Assembly: GCA_902478455.1 (NCBI GenBank) | Contig: CABSLJ010000041.1 | Span: 1-15,983 of the forward strand | Source of the DNA: an uncultured Oscillospiraceae bacterium | Lineage (GTDB): Bacteria; Bacillota; Clostridia; Oscillospirales; Acutalibacteraceae | Length of the DNA: 15,983 nt | Reading direction: 5' to 3' | Shown here: positions 7,402 through 14,609 of the stretch, one piece after another | Layout of the letters: every line of letters starts with the position of its first letter | Position numbering within the stretch: the first letter of the stretch is position 1 | Translations under genes and position numbers: made by a program | Notes under the pieces: model-generated | Database searches by the model: none | Told to the model about the DNA's origin: nothing | The model's input: only the letters and a program-made list of their open reading frames with translations

Positions 7402-8711
7402 TTGGTTTCCTCCTTGACGTTGCGTAAGTCGAGAATCCGCTTGGCCTTGCCCTGAAAGCGCTCGAGCGACTTGGGCTCCACCAGCGTGACCTTGGTCTCC
7501 AGCCCAAGCACGCTCTTGAGCCGGTCGTGTATGTTCTTTTGCAGGGCTTCAAGCTCCCTGAAGTGTTCCAGAAGGTCGGCGTTGATGAGTTCCACCTTGA
7601 CCTCCAGGTTGTCCATGTAATTCTGCCGGCGTACCACCAGCTGATAGTGCGGCCCCACATGCTCGGTGCCGACCAGCACGCTCTCAATCTGGGTGGGGAA
7701 GACGTTGACGCCCTTGATGATGAGCATATCGTCGGTGCGGCCCATGACCTTTTCCATGCGGCAGTGGGTGCGTCCGCAGGCGCAGGGTTCATAGGTAATC
7801 CGGGTGATATCCTTGGTGCGGTAGCGCAGCACCGGCATGCCCTCACGGGTCAGAGTGGTCACCACGAGTTCGCCCGCTTCGCCCTCCGGCTTCTGCAGAA
7901 GGGTGTCGGGATCGACGATCTCGGGCAGGAAGTGGTCCTCGGCAAAGTGCAGGCCGCAGCGCAGCTCGCATTCGCCTGAAACGCCCGGTCCGCCCAGCTC
8001 GGTCATACCGTAGTTGTCCGAAACAAAAATGCCCATGCTCTCTTCAATCTGTGCGCGCATTTCGGGCGTGCAGCTTTCCGAGCCCAGAAGGCCGATGCGC
8101 AGCTTGTAGGCGTCGCGCGGGTAGCCCGCCTCTTTCATCGATTCGCCCAGATAGAGGGCATAGGAAGGGGTGGCCACCAGACCGGTCACGCCGAAGTCGC
8201 GGAACATCATCAGCTGCTTGACCGTGTTGCCCGAGGAGGCGGGGATGACGGTCGCGCCGATCTTTTCCAGGCCGTAGTGCAGGCCGAGCGCGCCGGTAAA
8301 GAGGCCGTAGCCGAAGGAAATCTGGATGATGTCGTCGGCCGTTGCGCCGCCGCCGACCGCCACGCGGGCCACCTGATCGGACCAGTTCTCAAGATCCCGC
8401 TTGGTGTAGACGCCCACAGTCGGCTTGCCCGTGGTGCCAGAGGAGGCGTGAATGCGCACAATCTTCTTCATCGGCTGGGCCAGCAGCTGAAAGGGGTAGT
8501 TGTCCCGGATGTCGTCCTTGGTGGTGCAGGGGATATACTGCAGATCGGAGAGGGTCTTAATCTTGTCCCCCGACGTGATTCCCGCCTTTGCAAGCCGTTC
8601 ATGGTAGAAGGGCACGTTGTTGTAGCAGTAATCGACCATTCTTTTCAGCCGCTCCAACTGGAGCGCGTCGAGCTCTTTTCGGCTCATGGTCTCGATTTCC
8701 TTTTGAAACAT
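7398..8711 (-). CDS. paaK: Phenylacetate-CoA ligase (aryl-CoA ligase, AMP-forming)
   Basis: Activates phenylacetate or related arylacetates with ATP and CoA to arylacetyl-CoA, AMP and PPi. The 437-residue length equals typical PaaK. Motifs of the adenylate-forming superfamily are all present: SSGTTGKP (about 90-97), YGMTE (234-238), the RYRTKD hinge region (296-301) and GRTDDMLIIKG (324-334). A CxC-x4-C cluster near 310-317 is typical of PaaK. ATG at 8711 is chosen because GAGGTG lies 9 bp upstream and PaaK proteins begin with a short Met-x-x-K-E-I-E-T segment; the frame stays open to 8795, adding 28 unconserved residues. It is the first gene of paaK-iorA-iorB-ACT. With Ior it can either activate imported aryl acids for reductive carboxylation to aryl-pyruvates, or release aryl acids from fermentation. 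Direction is not decidable here. Confidence 0.96.
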   Translation of the reverse strand: MFQKEIETMSRKELDALQLERLKRMVDYCYNNVPFYHERLAKAGITSGDKIKTLSDLQYIPCTTKDDIRDNYPFQLLAQPMKKIVRIHASSGTTGKPTVGVYTKRDLENWSDQVARVAVGGGATADDIIQISFGYGLFTGALGLHYGLEKIGATVIPASSGNTVKQLMMFRDFGVTGLVATPSYALYLGESMKEAGYPRDAYKLRIGLLGSESCTPEMRAQIEESMGIFVSDNYGMTELGGPGVSGECELRCGLHFAEDHFLPEIVDPDTLLQKPEGEAGELVVTTLTREGMPVLRYRTKDITRITYEPCACGRTHCRMEKVMGRTDDMLIIKGVNVFPTQIESVLVGTEHVGPHYQLVVRRQNYMDNLEVKVELINADLLEHFRELEALQKNIHDRLKSVLGLETKVTLVEPKSLERFQGKAKRILDLRNVKEETK

Positions 8712-8786
8712 CAACCCGAACACCTCAAACTTTCCTTTTTCTCTCAAAATCCCATTCCCGGGTGAATTGCTCAAAATCGCAAGCGA

Positions 8787-8814
8787 CCGCACCACGGGTA
8801 AAATCGTGGTGCGG
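8787..8814 (-). promoter_or_regulatory. Leader hairpin of the paaK operon
   Basis: CCGCACCACG (8787-8796) is the exact complement of CGTGGTGCGG (8805-8814); the loop is 8 nt. In the transcript from the promoter at 8850-8878 it occupies about +29 to +57 of a leader of roughly 130 nt before ATG 8711. On the minus strand it is followed by TCGCTTGCGATTTTG, so the T-run is short and 10 nt away: a poor terminator, but possibly an attenuator or stability element. No T-box core (AGGGTGG...ACCGCG) was found. Confidence 0.5.
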
Positions 8815-8849
8815 CGCGGTTTTATGTAGCCATAGGACTGTTGTTTATT

Positions 8850-8878
8850 ATTATACCATAGAAATGAAGAGCAGCCAA
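8850..8878 (-). promoter_or_regulatory. Predicted sigma-A promoter of the paaK operon
   Basis: On the minus strand TATAAT (8855-8850) is preceded by TTGGCT (8878-8873) with exactly 17 bp between; the -10 matches 6 of 6 and the -35 4 of 6. Transcription should start near 8843. Confidence 0.7.
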
Positions 8879-8898
8879 GTAGCGAGCGCAGAAAGATT

Positions 8899-8922
8899 GC
8901 TGGAAACCTGCGGATTCCCAGC
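8899..8922 (-). terminator. Possible weak terminator after the sodium symporter gene
   Basis: On the minus strand GCTGGGAA (8922-8915) pairs with TTTCCAGC (8906-8899), 8 bp including one G-U, loop TCCGCAGG, followed by AATCTTTCTG. It lies just upstream of the paaK promoter and 140 bp after the symporter stop, so it could separate the two units. The U-tract is interrupted, hence low confidence. Confidence 0.35.
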
Positions 8923-8936
8923 TTGATCAGATTCTA

Positions 8937-9009
8937 GCAGGGGCGCACAGTGTGCGCCCGTGTATCTTCCAGCGGACGGGAAGACGGGCGAACGATGTTC
9001 GCCCCCTGC
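8937..9009. repeat. REPIN-like nested palindromic element
   Basis: Two short palindromes face each other: GGGCGCAC-AGT-GTGCGCCC (8941-8959) and GGGCGAAC-GAT-GTTCGCCC (8986-9004). The whole unit is also an inverted repeat: GCAGGGGCG (8937-8945) with CGCCCCCTGC (9000-9009), CGCCCG (8955-8960) with CGGGCG (8985-8990), and TCTTCC (8965-8970) with GGAAGA (8979-8984). It can thus fold as two or three small hairpins or as one long interrupted hairpin. This two-REP inverted design matches REPINs. It lies in the 350-bp spacer between the symporter and paaK, which holds no gene; besides this element the spacer contains only the possible terminator at 8899, the paaK promoter and the leader hairpin. Confidence 0.75.
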
Positions 9010-9061
9010 ATACCGGGCATTGGCCTCGCTCAGGACACACAGGTTGAATCCAAAAATCAGA

Positions 9062-10555
9062 TCAGTTCTTTTCCAGCGAGCCGGTGTAGAAGAAGTCGTT
9101 GCGTTCGCCGCTCTTCCAGCCCAGCTTTTCGGCGATGGGGCTGACCGCCAGGCAGAGGATAGGGGAGACGACCATCGCCAGGCAGGCATAGATGGGACCG
9201 TCCGGCGTTGTAAATCCGGAGAGGGCCACCGGCACAAAAGCGGTCAAAAAACCGCCGATCATGCCGGCCCATGCGCCCGCGCGGTTGAGACCCTTCCAAT
9301 AGAGCGCCAGGGCGTAGGGAGCGAGGAAGCTGCCCGAAATAATGCCCCAGGAGTAGGACATCATCTCCAGAATGGGAGTCGGATAGTTGGCGATGAAATA
9401 GGAGCAGATGACAAACACAAGGCACAGGATGCGGGTCAGCGTGGCCACGGAGGAATCCTTCATGTCTTTTTTGAAATGGCTTTTGATCAAATCCATGGAA
9501 ACGGTCGAGCAGGCGGTCAGGGTAATGCTCGAAAGTGTGGACACCGAAGCCGAAATCAGCAGCACCAGCACAATGCCGATGAGAATATTGGGCAAATGCG
9601 CCTGGTTGAGCATATTGGGCACGATGTAATCGGCTCCGCCGGCCGGCATGGTTTCCCCAAAGAAGAGGTGGGAAAAGGAGCCGATGAAGTAGCCGCCGCC
9701 CGCCACCAGCAGAGCGAAGAAGGTGGAGATGACGATGCCACGCTTGACCTCCCTGTCGTCCCGAATGCCGTAATACTTGTGGACCATCTGGGGCAGTCCC
9801 CAAGTGCCGAAGCTGGTCATGAGCACCGTCGCGAGCAGGGAGAGGGAGGCCTTGCCATTCAGCGGCATCATTTCATGCGCCTTCATGTATTCGGTCATAT
9901 TGGCTATGCCCTGCGAAAGACCGCCCACCTGCGGGGAGAGCATCACCATCACAAGCAGCGCCGCCACGCCGAACATCATCACGAACCCCTGCACAAAGTC
10001 GGCTTTCAGGGTGGCGATGTAGCCGCCGAGGACAAGAACCACTGCTGAGCCCAGGGCAATGAGGATCATGCAGACCTGCTCGTCGATGCTCAAAAGCACC
10101 GAGCAGACGCTTGTCAGTCCCTTGTACACAGAGGCCGAATAGGGCAGCAGGAAAATAAAAATCACAATGCAGGAAAAGAGTTTCATGCCCTGGCTGTGAT
10201 AACGCCGTTCAAAAAGCTGCGGCATGGATTTGATCTTGAGCCGCCTGGTGACCTCTCTGGTCCGGCGGGCGAGAACCAGCCAGGCCAGCAGGGCGCCGAA
10301 AATGGCGTTGCCCAGACCGGCCAGAACCGACCACAGGCCGAAGTTCCAACCAGAACCGCCCGAATAGCCGATAAACATCACGGCAGAGAAATAGGCGGTG
10401 CCGTAGGACAGCGCGGACATCCACGCGCCGGCGTTGCGCCCGCCGACGGTAAAGGCGGCCATTCCTTTGGAGCTTTTGGAGTTGAGAATGCCGACGGCCA
10501 GCATGAAAACCGCATAGACGGCGATCACCAGCCAGATGGTCGTTTCTTTGTTCAT
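9062..10555 (-). CDS. Sodium:solute symporter (SSS family), substrate unknown
   Basis: A 497-residue integral membrane protein with about 13 hydrophobic segments, N-terminus probably outside, as in the LeuT-fold SSS family. Family features: YSGGSGWNFG after the first helices (about 64-73), GGYIATLKADFVQGF (177-191) matching the GGxxAxxxTDxxQ region, and SASVSTLSS (335-343) in the helix that carries the Na2 sodium ligands. Relatives import proline, pantothenate, sialic acid, sugars or short organic acids with Na+; the sequence alone does not settle which. ATG at 10555 has GGGGAGAG at 10570-10563 as ribosome binding site. It is a single-gene unit with its own promoter at 10631-10659, lying between a sugar ABC operon and the aromatic-acid operon, so sugar, sialic-acid-like or aryl-acid import are all possible. 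Confidence 0.92.
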   Translation of the reverse strand: MNKETTIWLVIAVYAVFMLAVGILNSKSSKGMAAFTVGGRNAGAWMSALSYGTAYFSAVMFIGYSGGSGWNFGLWSVLAGLGNAIFGALLAWLVLARRTREVTRRLKIKSMPQLFERRYHSQGMKLFSCIVIFIFLLPYSASVYKGLTSVCSVLLSIDEQVCMILIALGSAVVLVLGGYIATLKADFVQGFVMMFGVAALLVMVMLSPQVGGLSQGIANMTEYMKAHEMMPLNGKASLSLLATVLMTSFGTWGLPQMVHKYYGIRDDREVKRGIVISTFFALLVAGGGYFIGSFSHLFFGETMPAGGADYIVPNMLNQAHLPNILIGIVLVLLISASVSTLSSITLTACSTVSMDLIKSHFKKDMKDSSVATLTRILCLVFVICSYFIANYPTPILEMMSYSWGIISGSFLAPYALALYWKGLNRAGAWAGMIGGFLTAFVPVALSGFTTPDGPIYACLAMVVSPILCLAVSPIAEKLGWKSGERNDFFYTGSLEKN

Positions 10556-10574
10556 AGGACGTCTCTCCCCGGTA

Positions 10575-10602
10575 TAAACGATTTAGTGATTTAAAGCGTT
10601 TA
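10575..10602. promoter_or_regulatory. Paired TAAA-N3-TTTA repeats, candidate operator of the symporter gene
   Basis: TAAACGATTTA (10575-10585) and TAAAGCGTTTA (10592-10602) are two near-symmetric 11-mers starting 17 bp apart. Their outer halves also form an inverted repeat, ATAAACG (10574-10580) with CGTTTAT (10597-10603). A TGGT...ACCA palindrome around GTTTAAAC follows at about 10611-10625. All lie between the predicted promoter (10631-10659) and the gene start, where a repressor would block transcription. The regulator is unknown. Confidence 0.4.
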
Positions 10603-10630
10603 TGTATTGATGGTTTAAACTACCAAAGAG

Positions 10631-10659
10631 ATTCTACACTGTTTACAGCAAAAAATCAA
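10631..10659 (-). promoter_or_regulatory. Predicted sigma-A promoter of the symporter gene
   Basis: On the minus strand TTGATT (10659-10654) and TAGAAT (10636-10631) are separated by 17 bp; 4 of 6 and 5 of 6 consensus matches. Transcription should start near 10624, giving a leader of about 70 nt. Confidence 0.65.
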
Positions 10660-10686
10660 GCAGTTTCGGCCGGTTCCGTCAATTAT

Positions 10687-10704
10687 TTTCCCGCCGGCGG
10701 GAAA
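10687..10704. repeat. 18-bp perfect palindrome TTTCCCGCCGGCGGGAAA
   Basis: A perfectly symmetric 18-mer with no spacer, 28 bp upstream of the symporter -35 and about 20 bp beyond the terminator T-run of the ABC operon. The absence of a loop favours a protein-binding site over an RNA hairpin, though a second terminator (GGGAAA arm, then TTATTGACGG on the minus strand) cannot be excluded. Confidence 0.5.
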
Positions 10705-10723
10705 CAATCGCAGCGCAGCAATG

Positions 10724-10770
10724 AAAAAAGCAGAAAGGGAGCCGCCCCGCAAAGCGGAACGGCTCCCTTT
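10724..10770 (-). terminator. Strong terminator of the sugar ABC operon
   Basis: On the minus strand AAAGGGAGCCG (10770-10760) pairs with CGGCTCCCTTT (10744-10734), an 11-bp stem capped by an inner CCGC/GCGG helix, followed by CTGCTTTTTTC with six T (10729-10724). It lies 30 bp after the solute-binding protein stop. Confidence 0.92.
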
Positions 10771-10799
10771 CGATAGAGGAAAATGAAAAGATTGTTGGC

Positions 10800-12566
10800 T
10801 TACTTCTGGTAAGAGTCGTAAGCAGCCTTGGCGGTCTGAATGCCCTCGTTGAACTCTTGCTCAATCTGGGCGGCGCCGGCAGCCTCATACTCCGCAACAT
10901 AGGCGTCCCACTCAGCGTCGATGTCCTTCTGGCCAGCGATGAAGGCCGGGATATAGCGCAGGGTGATGTCGGCCAGCTGGGTGCGGATCTCGTTGGCTTC
11001 GTCAGAGTAGGGGATGATGGTAAAGTAGGCGGGCAGCTCGCCGTAAGCGTCGAGGCCATAGGAATCAAGCACGCCGGTACCGTAATCCTTCTGGGGACCT
11101 TCGGGATAACGGTCAACCTTAATGGTGTTCATGGAAGCCTCATACCAGTCGGTAGCGGACTCGAGCTCGAGTTTCTCCTGGCTGCCGGCAAAGAGGTAGA
11201 TGAACCACAGATACTGGGTACGGCCGTCGACGACGTTGTAGATGTCGTTGACTTCCTTCCACTTGTCAGCGTCGCGGGTGATGTTGCCGTCGGCATCGAC
11301 GGTGAACATATCCTCGGTGCCGTCAAAGATCAGGCTCTGGCCGGCATCGGTGGCAATGAACTCGATCAGGTCGAGCACGCGCTCGGGGTTCTCGCAGGAA
11401 TCCGGGATGAACCAGTTAAAGCCCATCCAGTAGGGAGCGTTGTAGCTGACAGCCATACCGGCGTCGCCGCTCAGCGGAGTGCCAAGCACGAGGTCCTCAT
11501 AGGAACCATCGGGGTTACCGTTGAGCCACTTGTCGGTGACGATCCAGTCGTACTGGCCGTAGCTGGAGAAACCATAGTTAACAGCACCGATTTTGCCGGC
11601 CACGAAATCGTCGGTAGCGCCGGCAAAGTCGTCCTTGGTGCCGATGGAGTTGTCCAGACCGCCCTTGGCGTACATGTCAGCCAGAATCTTGATGCACTCC
11701 TTGGTCTCCTCGGAGGTGGTCATGAGCTTCCACTCGCCTTCGACATTCTCGGGATCAACAGGCTGGAAGCCTTCCCAGGCGTTGCCGGAAGGAGGCATCA
11801 TTGTGGTGCCGTTGGGCGCGCAGATGGTCTTGTCCATCTCGTTGAGGCCGGCGGTGTTGGCCAGCTTGTTGTTTCTCGGCCACCAGCCGATGACGCCCTG
11901 CTCGCCGAGGGTGTTGGCGAACTCCACGAACTCGTCGACCGTCTTGGGAGCCTCTTCAAAGCCGGCCTGGTTCATCAGAGCCTTGTTGTAAACCGAAACG
12001 CCGGCCCAGCTGATGTTCGCAGTCAGGGCGTACAGAGCATAGGTGGTGTCCGGATCGCCGGAATAATATTCGTTGTACATGCGGTAGGTGGGGGAATTGA
12101 TGATCATGTTGAGGATGGGATATCTCTCGGGATCGGCCTTGATGATCTCGCCAATGTTGGTGACCATGCCTTCATCAATCCACTTGCTGGTCTTCTCCAG
12201 CTCGCCGTAGTTGCAGAAGAGGTCGGGCGCGCGGCCGCCCATGAGGTCGGTTTCGAGCTTGGTCTCGTAACCGTCGGAACCGCTGTGCCAGGTCAGTTCA
12301 ATGTTCACAGCCTCTTCGATGGCCTTCTTGATGGGATCGTCGCCCCAGCGGTCGGGGTTGTCGATACCAGTGCTGGGCTGGGAGAAAGTGATGTTGACCT
12401 TCTCGCGGTCGGCATTGCTGCCGCCGCCGGACGTGGTGGCGCTGCTGCCGTCACCGCTCGGAGCGGACGACTCGGTTGCCGGGTTGTTGTTGCAGCCCGC
12501 GAACACGGACGCGACGAACAGAACCGCAAGAACCAGACAGAGCATCTTCTTGGTGAGCTTCTTCAC
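10800..12566 (-). CDS. ABC transporter solute-binding lipoprotein (CUT1, LipO/YtcQ-like)
   Basis: Extracellular, lipid-anchored receptor of a carbohydrate ABC importer. The 588-residue protein starts with a lipoprotein signal: basic MKKLTKK, a hydrophobic stretch at 9-22, and lipobox VFAGC with acylated C25. A Ser/Gly/Thr-rich linker (about 30-52) leads to a large solute-binding domain with GGRAPDLF and YDWIVTDKWLNG-type features and many exposed Trp and Tyr typical of sugar sites. It is longer than ordinary 420-residue sugar receptors and fits the big LipO/AlgQ group that binds oligosaccharides. The start is GTG at 12566 with AGGAGG at 12580-12575, 8 bp spacing. It is the last gene of the operon, after both permeases, with a hairpin in the 112-bp gap that may raise its expression. 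The ligand is unknown. Confidence 0.93.
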   Translation of the reverse strand: MKKLTKKMLCLVLAVLFVASVFAGCNNNPATESSAPSGDGSSATTSGGGSNADREKVNITFSQPSTGIDNPDRWGDDPIKKAIEEAVNIELTWHSGSDGYETKLETDLMGGRAPDLFCNYGELEKTSKWIDEGMVTNIGEIIKADPERYPILNMIINSPTYRMYNEYYSGDPDTTYALYALTANISWAGVSVYNKALMNQAGFEEAPKTVDEFVEFANTLGEQGVIGWWPRNNKLANTAGLNEMDKTICAPNGTTMMPPSGNAWEGFQPVDPENVEGEWKLMTTSEETKECIKILADMYAKGGLDNSIGTKDDFAGATDDFVAGKIGAVNYGFSSYGQYDWIVTDKWLNGNPDGSYEDLVLGTPLSGDAGMAVSYNAPYWMGFNWFIPDSCENPERVLDLIEFIATDAGQSLIFDGTEDMFTVDADGNITRDADKWKEVNDIYNVVDGRTQYLWFIYLFAGSQEKLELESATDWYEASMNTIKVDRYPEGPQKDYGTGVLDSYGLDAYGELPAYFTIIPYSDEANEIRTQLADITLRYIPAFIAGQKDIDAEWDAYVAEYEAAGAAQIEQEFNEGIQTAKAAYDSYQK

Positions 12567-12620
12567 TAAAACTACCTCCTAAATTTTTTGCGCACATATT
12601 GCGCTGTATTTTTCCATCCA

Positions 12621-12657
12621 TCCCGCCTGCGGCGATGCCTCCACGACGCAGACGGGA
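12621..12657 (-). promoter_or_regulatory. Hairpin between permease and solute-binding protein genes
   Basis: In the minus-strand RNA, UCCCGUCUGCG (12657-12647) pairs with CGCAGGCGGGA (12631-12621), 11 bp including one U-G pair, with a 15-nt loop. The next bases are TGGATGGAAAAATA, so there is no U-tract. Its position 5' of the receptor gene suggests mRNA stabilisation or processing that favours receptor over permease. A small GCGCA/TGCGC hairpin follows at 12590-12604, next to the receptor's ribosome binding site. Confidence 0.5.
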
Positions 12658-12678
12658 CAGATCAGAAACAAGAGAATA

Positions 12679-13587
12679 TCAGCCCTTCACGGCGCCGAGC
12701 ATCATGCCCTGTGCAAAATGCTTCTGCAGGAAGGGGTAGACCACCATGATCGGCAGCATGGCGGTGATGATGGTCGCCATGCGCAGCGCGGTGGCGGGCA
12801 CCGCGGGGATGCCCATCTGCTGTGCGTTCAGGTTGACCGACTGGGTCATCGACTGGTCGATCAGCATGCGGCGCAGCACCCAGACATAGGGCTGCAGTCT
12901 GGTGTTGTCGACGTACATCATGTACTGATAGTAGTCGTTCCACTGCGCGACCGCGATGAAGAGCGAAACGGCGGCGATCATCGGAACAGACACCGGGAGC
13001 ACAATCCGGAAGAAGATGATGATCTGGTTGGCTCCGTCGATGGTGGCGGCTTCCTCGAGTTCGAAGGGAACCGAGTAGCAAAAATAGTTGCGCATGATGA
13101 TGAAATAGCTGATGTTGAGCGCGGCCGGAAGAATCATCGGTGTGATGGTACCCAGCATGCCGAGATCGTTGAAGAGGAAATAGGTGGGAATCAGGCCGCC
13201 GTTGAAGTACATGGTGAAAACCACCAGGAAATTGATCAGCTTCATGCCCTTCAGGTGCTTTTTGGAAACCGCATATGCCATCGTGGAGGTGGTGAAAACC
13301 GAAAGTGCGGTGGCGGTTACGGTCTTGAACACCGAGATGGAGATGGAACGCTGGAAAATCGCGCTTGAGAAGATGGACTGATAATAGGACCAGTCAAAAT
13401 CGGTCGGGAAAAACAACGCGGGTGTTTTAATGAACACCTCATAGGGCGTGATGGATGCAATGAACACATACCACATCGGATAAAAACAGATGAGCGCGAA
13501 GAGAAAACAAAAGACGAATATAAAAACGTCAAAGCCGTTGAATTTGCGTTTGTGCGTTTTTCTTGCTTTGATAACTGCTTCTGCCAT
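12679..13587 (-). CDS. Carbohydrate ABC transporter permease (YtcP/MalG-like)
   Basis: One of two membrane subunits of the importer, 302 residues with six predicted membrane segments, the first at about 20-43. The EAA loop that contacts the ATPase reads EEAATIDGANQIIIFF and ends in RIVLP (about 178-198), the CUT1 MalG-type form. The C-terminus KHFAQGMMLGAVKG is the conserved end of this subfamily (QGxxxGAVKG), so the gene is complete. ATG at 13587 follows a very strong AGGAGGAGGTG (13605-13595), which begins right after the stop of the upstream permease; the intergenic gap is 18 bp. It pairs with the LplB-like permease. No ATPase is encoded nearby; such importers normally use a shared MsmX-type ATPase encoded elsewhere. 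Confidence 0.95.
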   Translation of the reverse strand: MAEAVIKARKTHKRKFNGFDVFIFVFCFLFALICFYPMWYVFIASITPYEVFIKTPALFFPTDFDWSYYQSIFSSAIFQRSISISVFKTVTATALSVFTTSTMAYAVSKKHLKGMKLINFLVVFTMYFNGGLIPTYFLFNDLGMLGTITPMILPAALNISYFIIMRNYFCYSVPFELEEAATIDGANQIIIFFRIVLPVSVPMIAAVSLFIAVAQWNDYYQYMMYVDNTRLQPYVWVLRRMLIDQSMTQSVNLNAQQMGIPAVPATALRMATIITAMLPIMVVYPFLQKHFAQGMMLGAVKG

Positions 13588-13605
13588 GTTCTAGCACCTC
13601 CTCCT

Positions 13606-14559
13606 TTAAAAAATACCCATGACGTCGAGTTTTTCGATGAACTTGTTGGCAATGAGGATGATAAACAGGCCGGCGCCGTTAAAGAGCAGGTTCATTGCCG
13701 TGGACACGCTGTATTCTCCGCCCTCGATACCCAGACGGTAGATGTAGGTGGAGATGACGTCTCCCGTTTCATAGACCATCGGAGTGTAAAGATTGAACAC
13801 CTGGTCGAAGTTGGAGGCGAACAGGCTGGAAAGCTGCAGGATAAACAGAATTGCGATGGTCGGATAGATACGCGGCAGGGTGATGTGCCGGATGAGGTGG
13901 TAACGGTTGGCGCCGTCGACCCGGGCGCTTTCATACAGTTCGGTGTTGACGCCGGCGATGCCCGCTAGATAGATGATGGTATTGTAGCCGGCCGTCTTGA
14001 TGGTGTTGGTGACCACAAGGATGGTGCGGAAGTAGTTCTGATTGGCAAGGAAATTGATTTTCTGGCCGCCAAACAGCGCGATGGTGTTGTTGATCATACC
14101 GTCGTTGACGTCGAGGAACATCTGGATAATACCTGCGAAAATAACCCAGGAGAGGAAGTAAGGCAGGTACACGGCGGTCTGGAAGACGCTCTTGGTCTTT
14201 TTCATGCGCAGCTCATTGAGCATCAGCGCCAAAAAGACGGTAAAGGTAAAGCCGAAGAGCAGGTTGTACACGTTGATGAGCACCGTGTTACGCAGCACCT
14301 TCAGAAAATAAGCGTCCTGAAGAAAGTCGAAATGCTTGAAGAAAGGATCGGCCCAGGGGCTGCCGAGGACGCCCAGCTTGTAATGGAAATCCTTGAAGGC
14401 CAGCAGAATGCCGTACATCGGACCATAGCTGAAGACAATCATGGCGATCAGGCCGGGAAGAACCAGTAGATAAAGGAACCAATACTGTTTCACATAGGGC
14501 CAGAACTTTTTCTTGTTTGGATTCGTCAACACAGTTGACGGCATAGCGCGTTCGCTCAT
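13606..14559 (-). CDS. Carbohydrate ABC transporter permease (LplB/MalF-like)
   Basis: The partner membrane subunit, 317 residues. After a cytoplasmic, Lys-rich N-terminus (to about 25) come six predicted membrane segments, the first being YWFLYLLVLPGLIAMIVF. The EAA loop is YESARVDGANRYHLIRHITLP (about 209-229), typical of the LplB group (DGANRWxxxxxITLP). The conserved YGPMYGILLAFKDF after helix 1 and a C-terminal hydrophobic helix are as in relatives that carry complex oligosaccharides. ATG at 14559 is preceded by TTAGGATGGTGA, with AGGA as binding site. It lies 50 bp after the Asp-box gene and 18 bp before the second permease, so the four genes form one operon. Confidence 0.95.
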   Translation of the reverse strand: MSERAMPSTVLTNPNKKKFWPYVKQYWFLYLLVLPGLIAMIVFSYGPMYGILLAFKDFHYKLGVLGSPWADPFFKHFDFLQDAYFLKVLRNTVLINVYNLLFGFTFTVFLALMLNELRMKKTKSVFQTAVYLPYFLSWVIFAGIIQMFLDVNDGMINNTIALFGGQKINFLANQNYFRTILVVTNTIKTAGYNTIIYLAGIAGVNTELYESARVDGANRYHLIRHITLPRIYPTIAILFILQLSSLFASNFDQVFNLYTPMVYETGDVISTYIYRLGIEGGEYSVSTAMNLLFNGAGLFIILIANKFIEKLDVMGIF

Positions 14560-14609
14560 AGTTCACCATCCTAAAAGAATATTAAAATATTTGGATCAAA
14601 GGCACGCGT

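Noticed and set aside
8712..8795. 28-residue N-terminal extension of paaK
   Set aside because: Not conserved in PaaK as remembered; ATG 8711 has GAGGTG at a 9-bp distance.
8711..8843. T-box riboswitch in the paaK leader
   Set aside because: The leader is only about 130 nt, and no AGGGTGG-N-ACCGCG core or specifier loop is visible; the ACCGCG-like bases next to the hairpin lack context.
8960..10048. 362-codon open frame on the plus strand across the repeat and the symporter
   Set aside because: Begins inside the palindromic element and continues antisense to conserved membrane segments of the symporter; His/Gly/Asp-rich shadow protein.
10857..12569. 570-codon open frame on the plus strand opposite the solute-binding protein gene
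   Set aside because: Antisense shadow caused by GC3 bias; low-complexity Val/Gly/Asp composition and no family motif, while the minus strand encodes a lipoprotein with lipobox and ribosome binding site.
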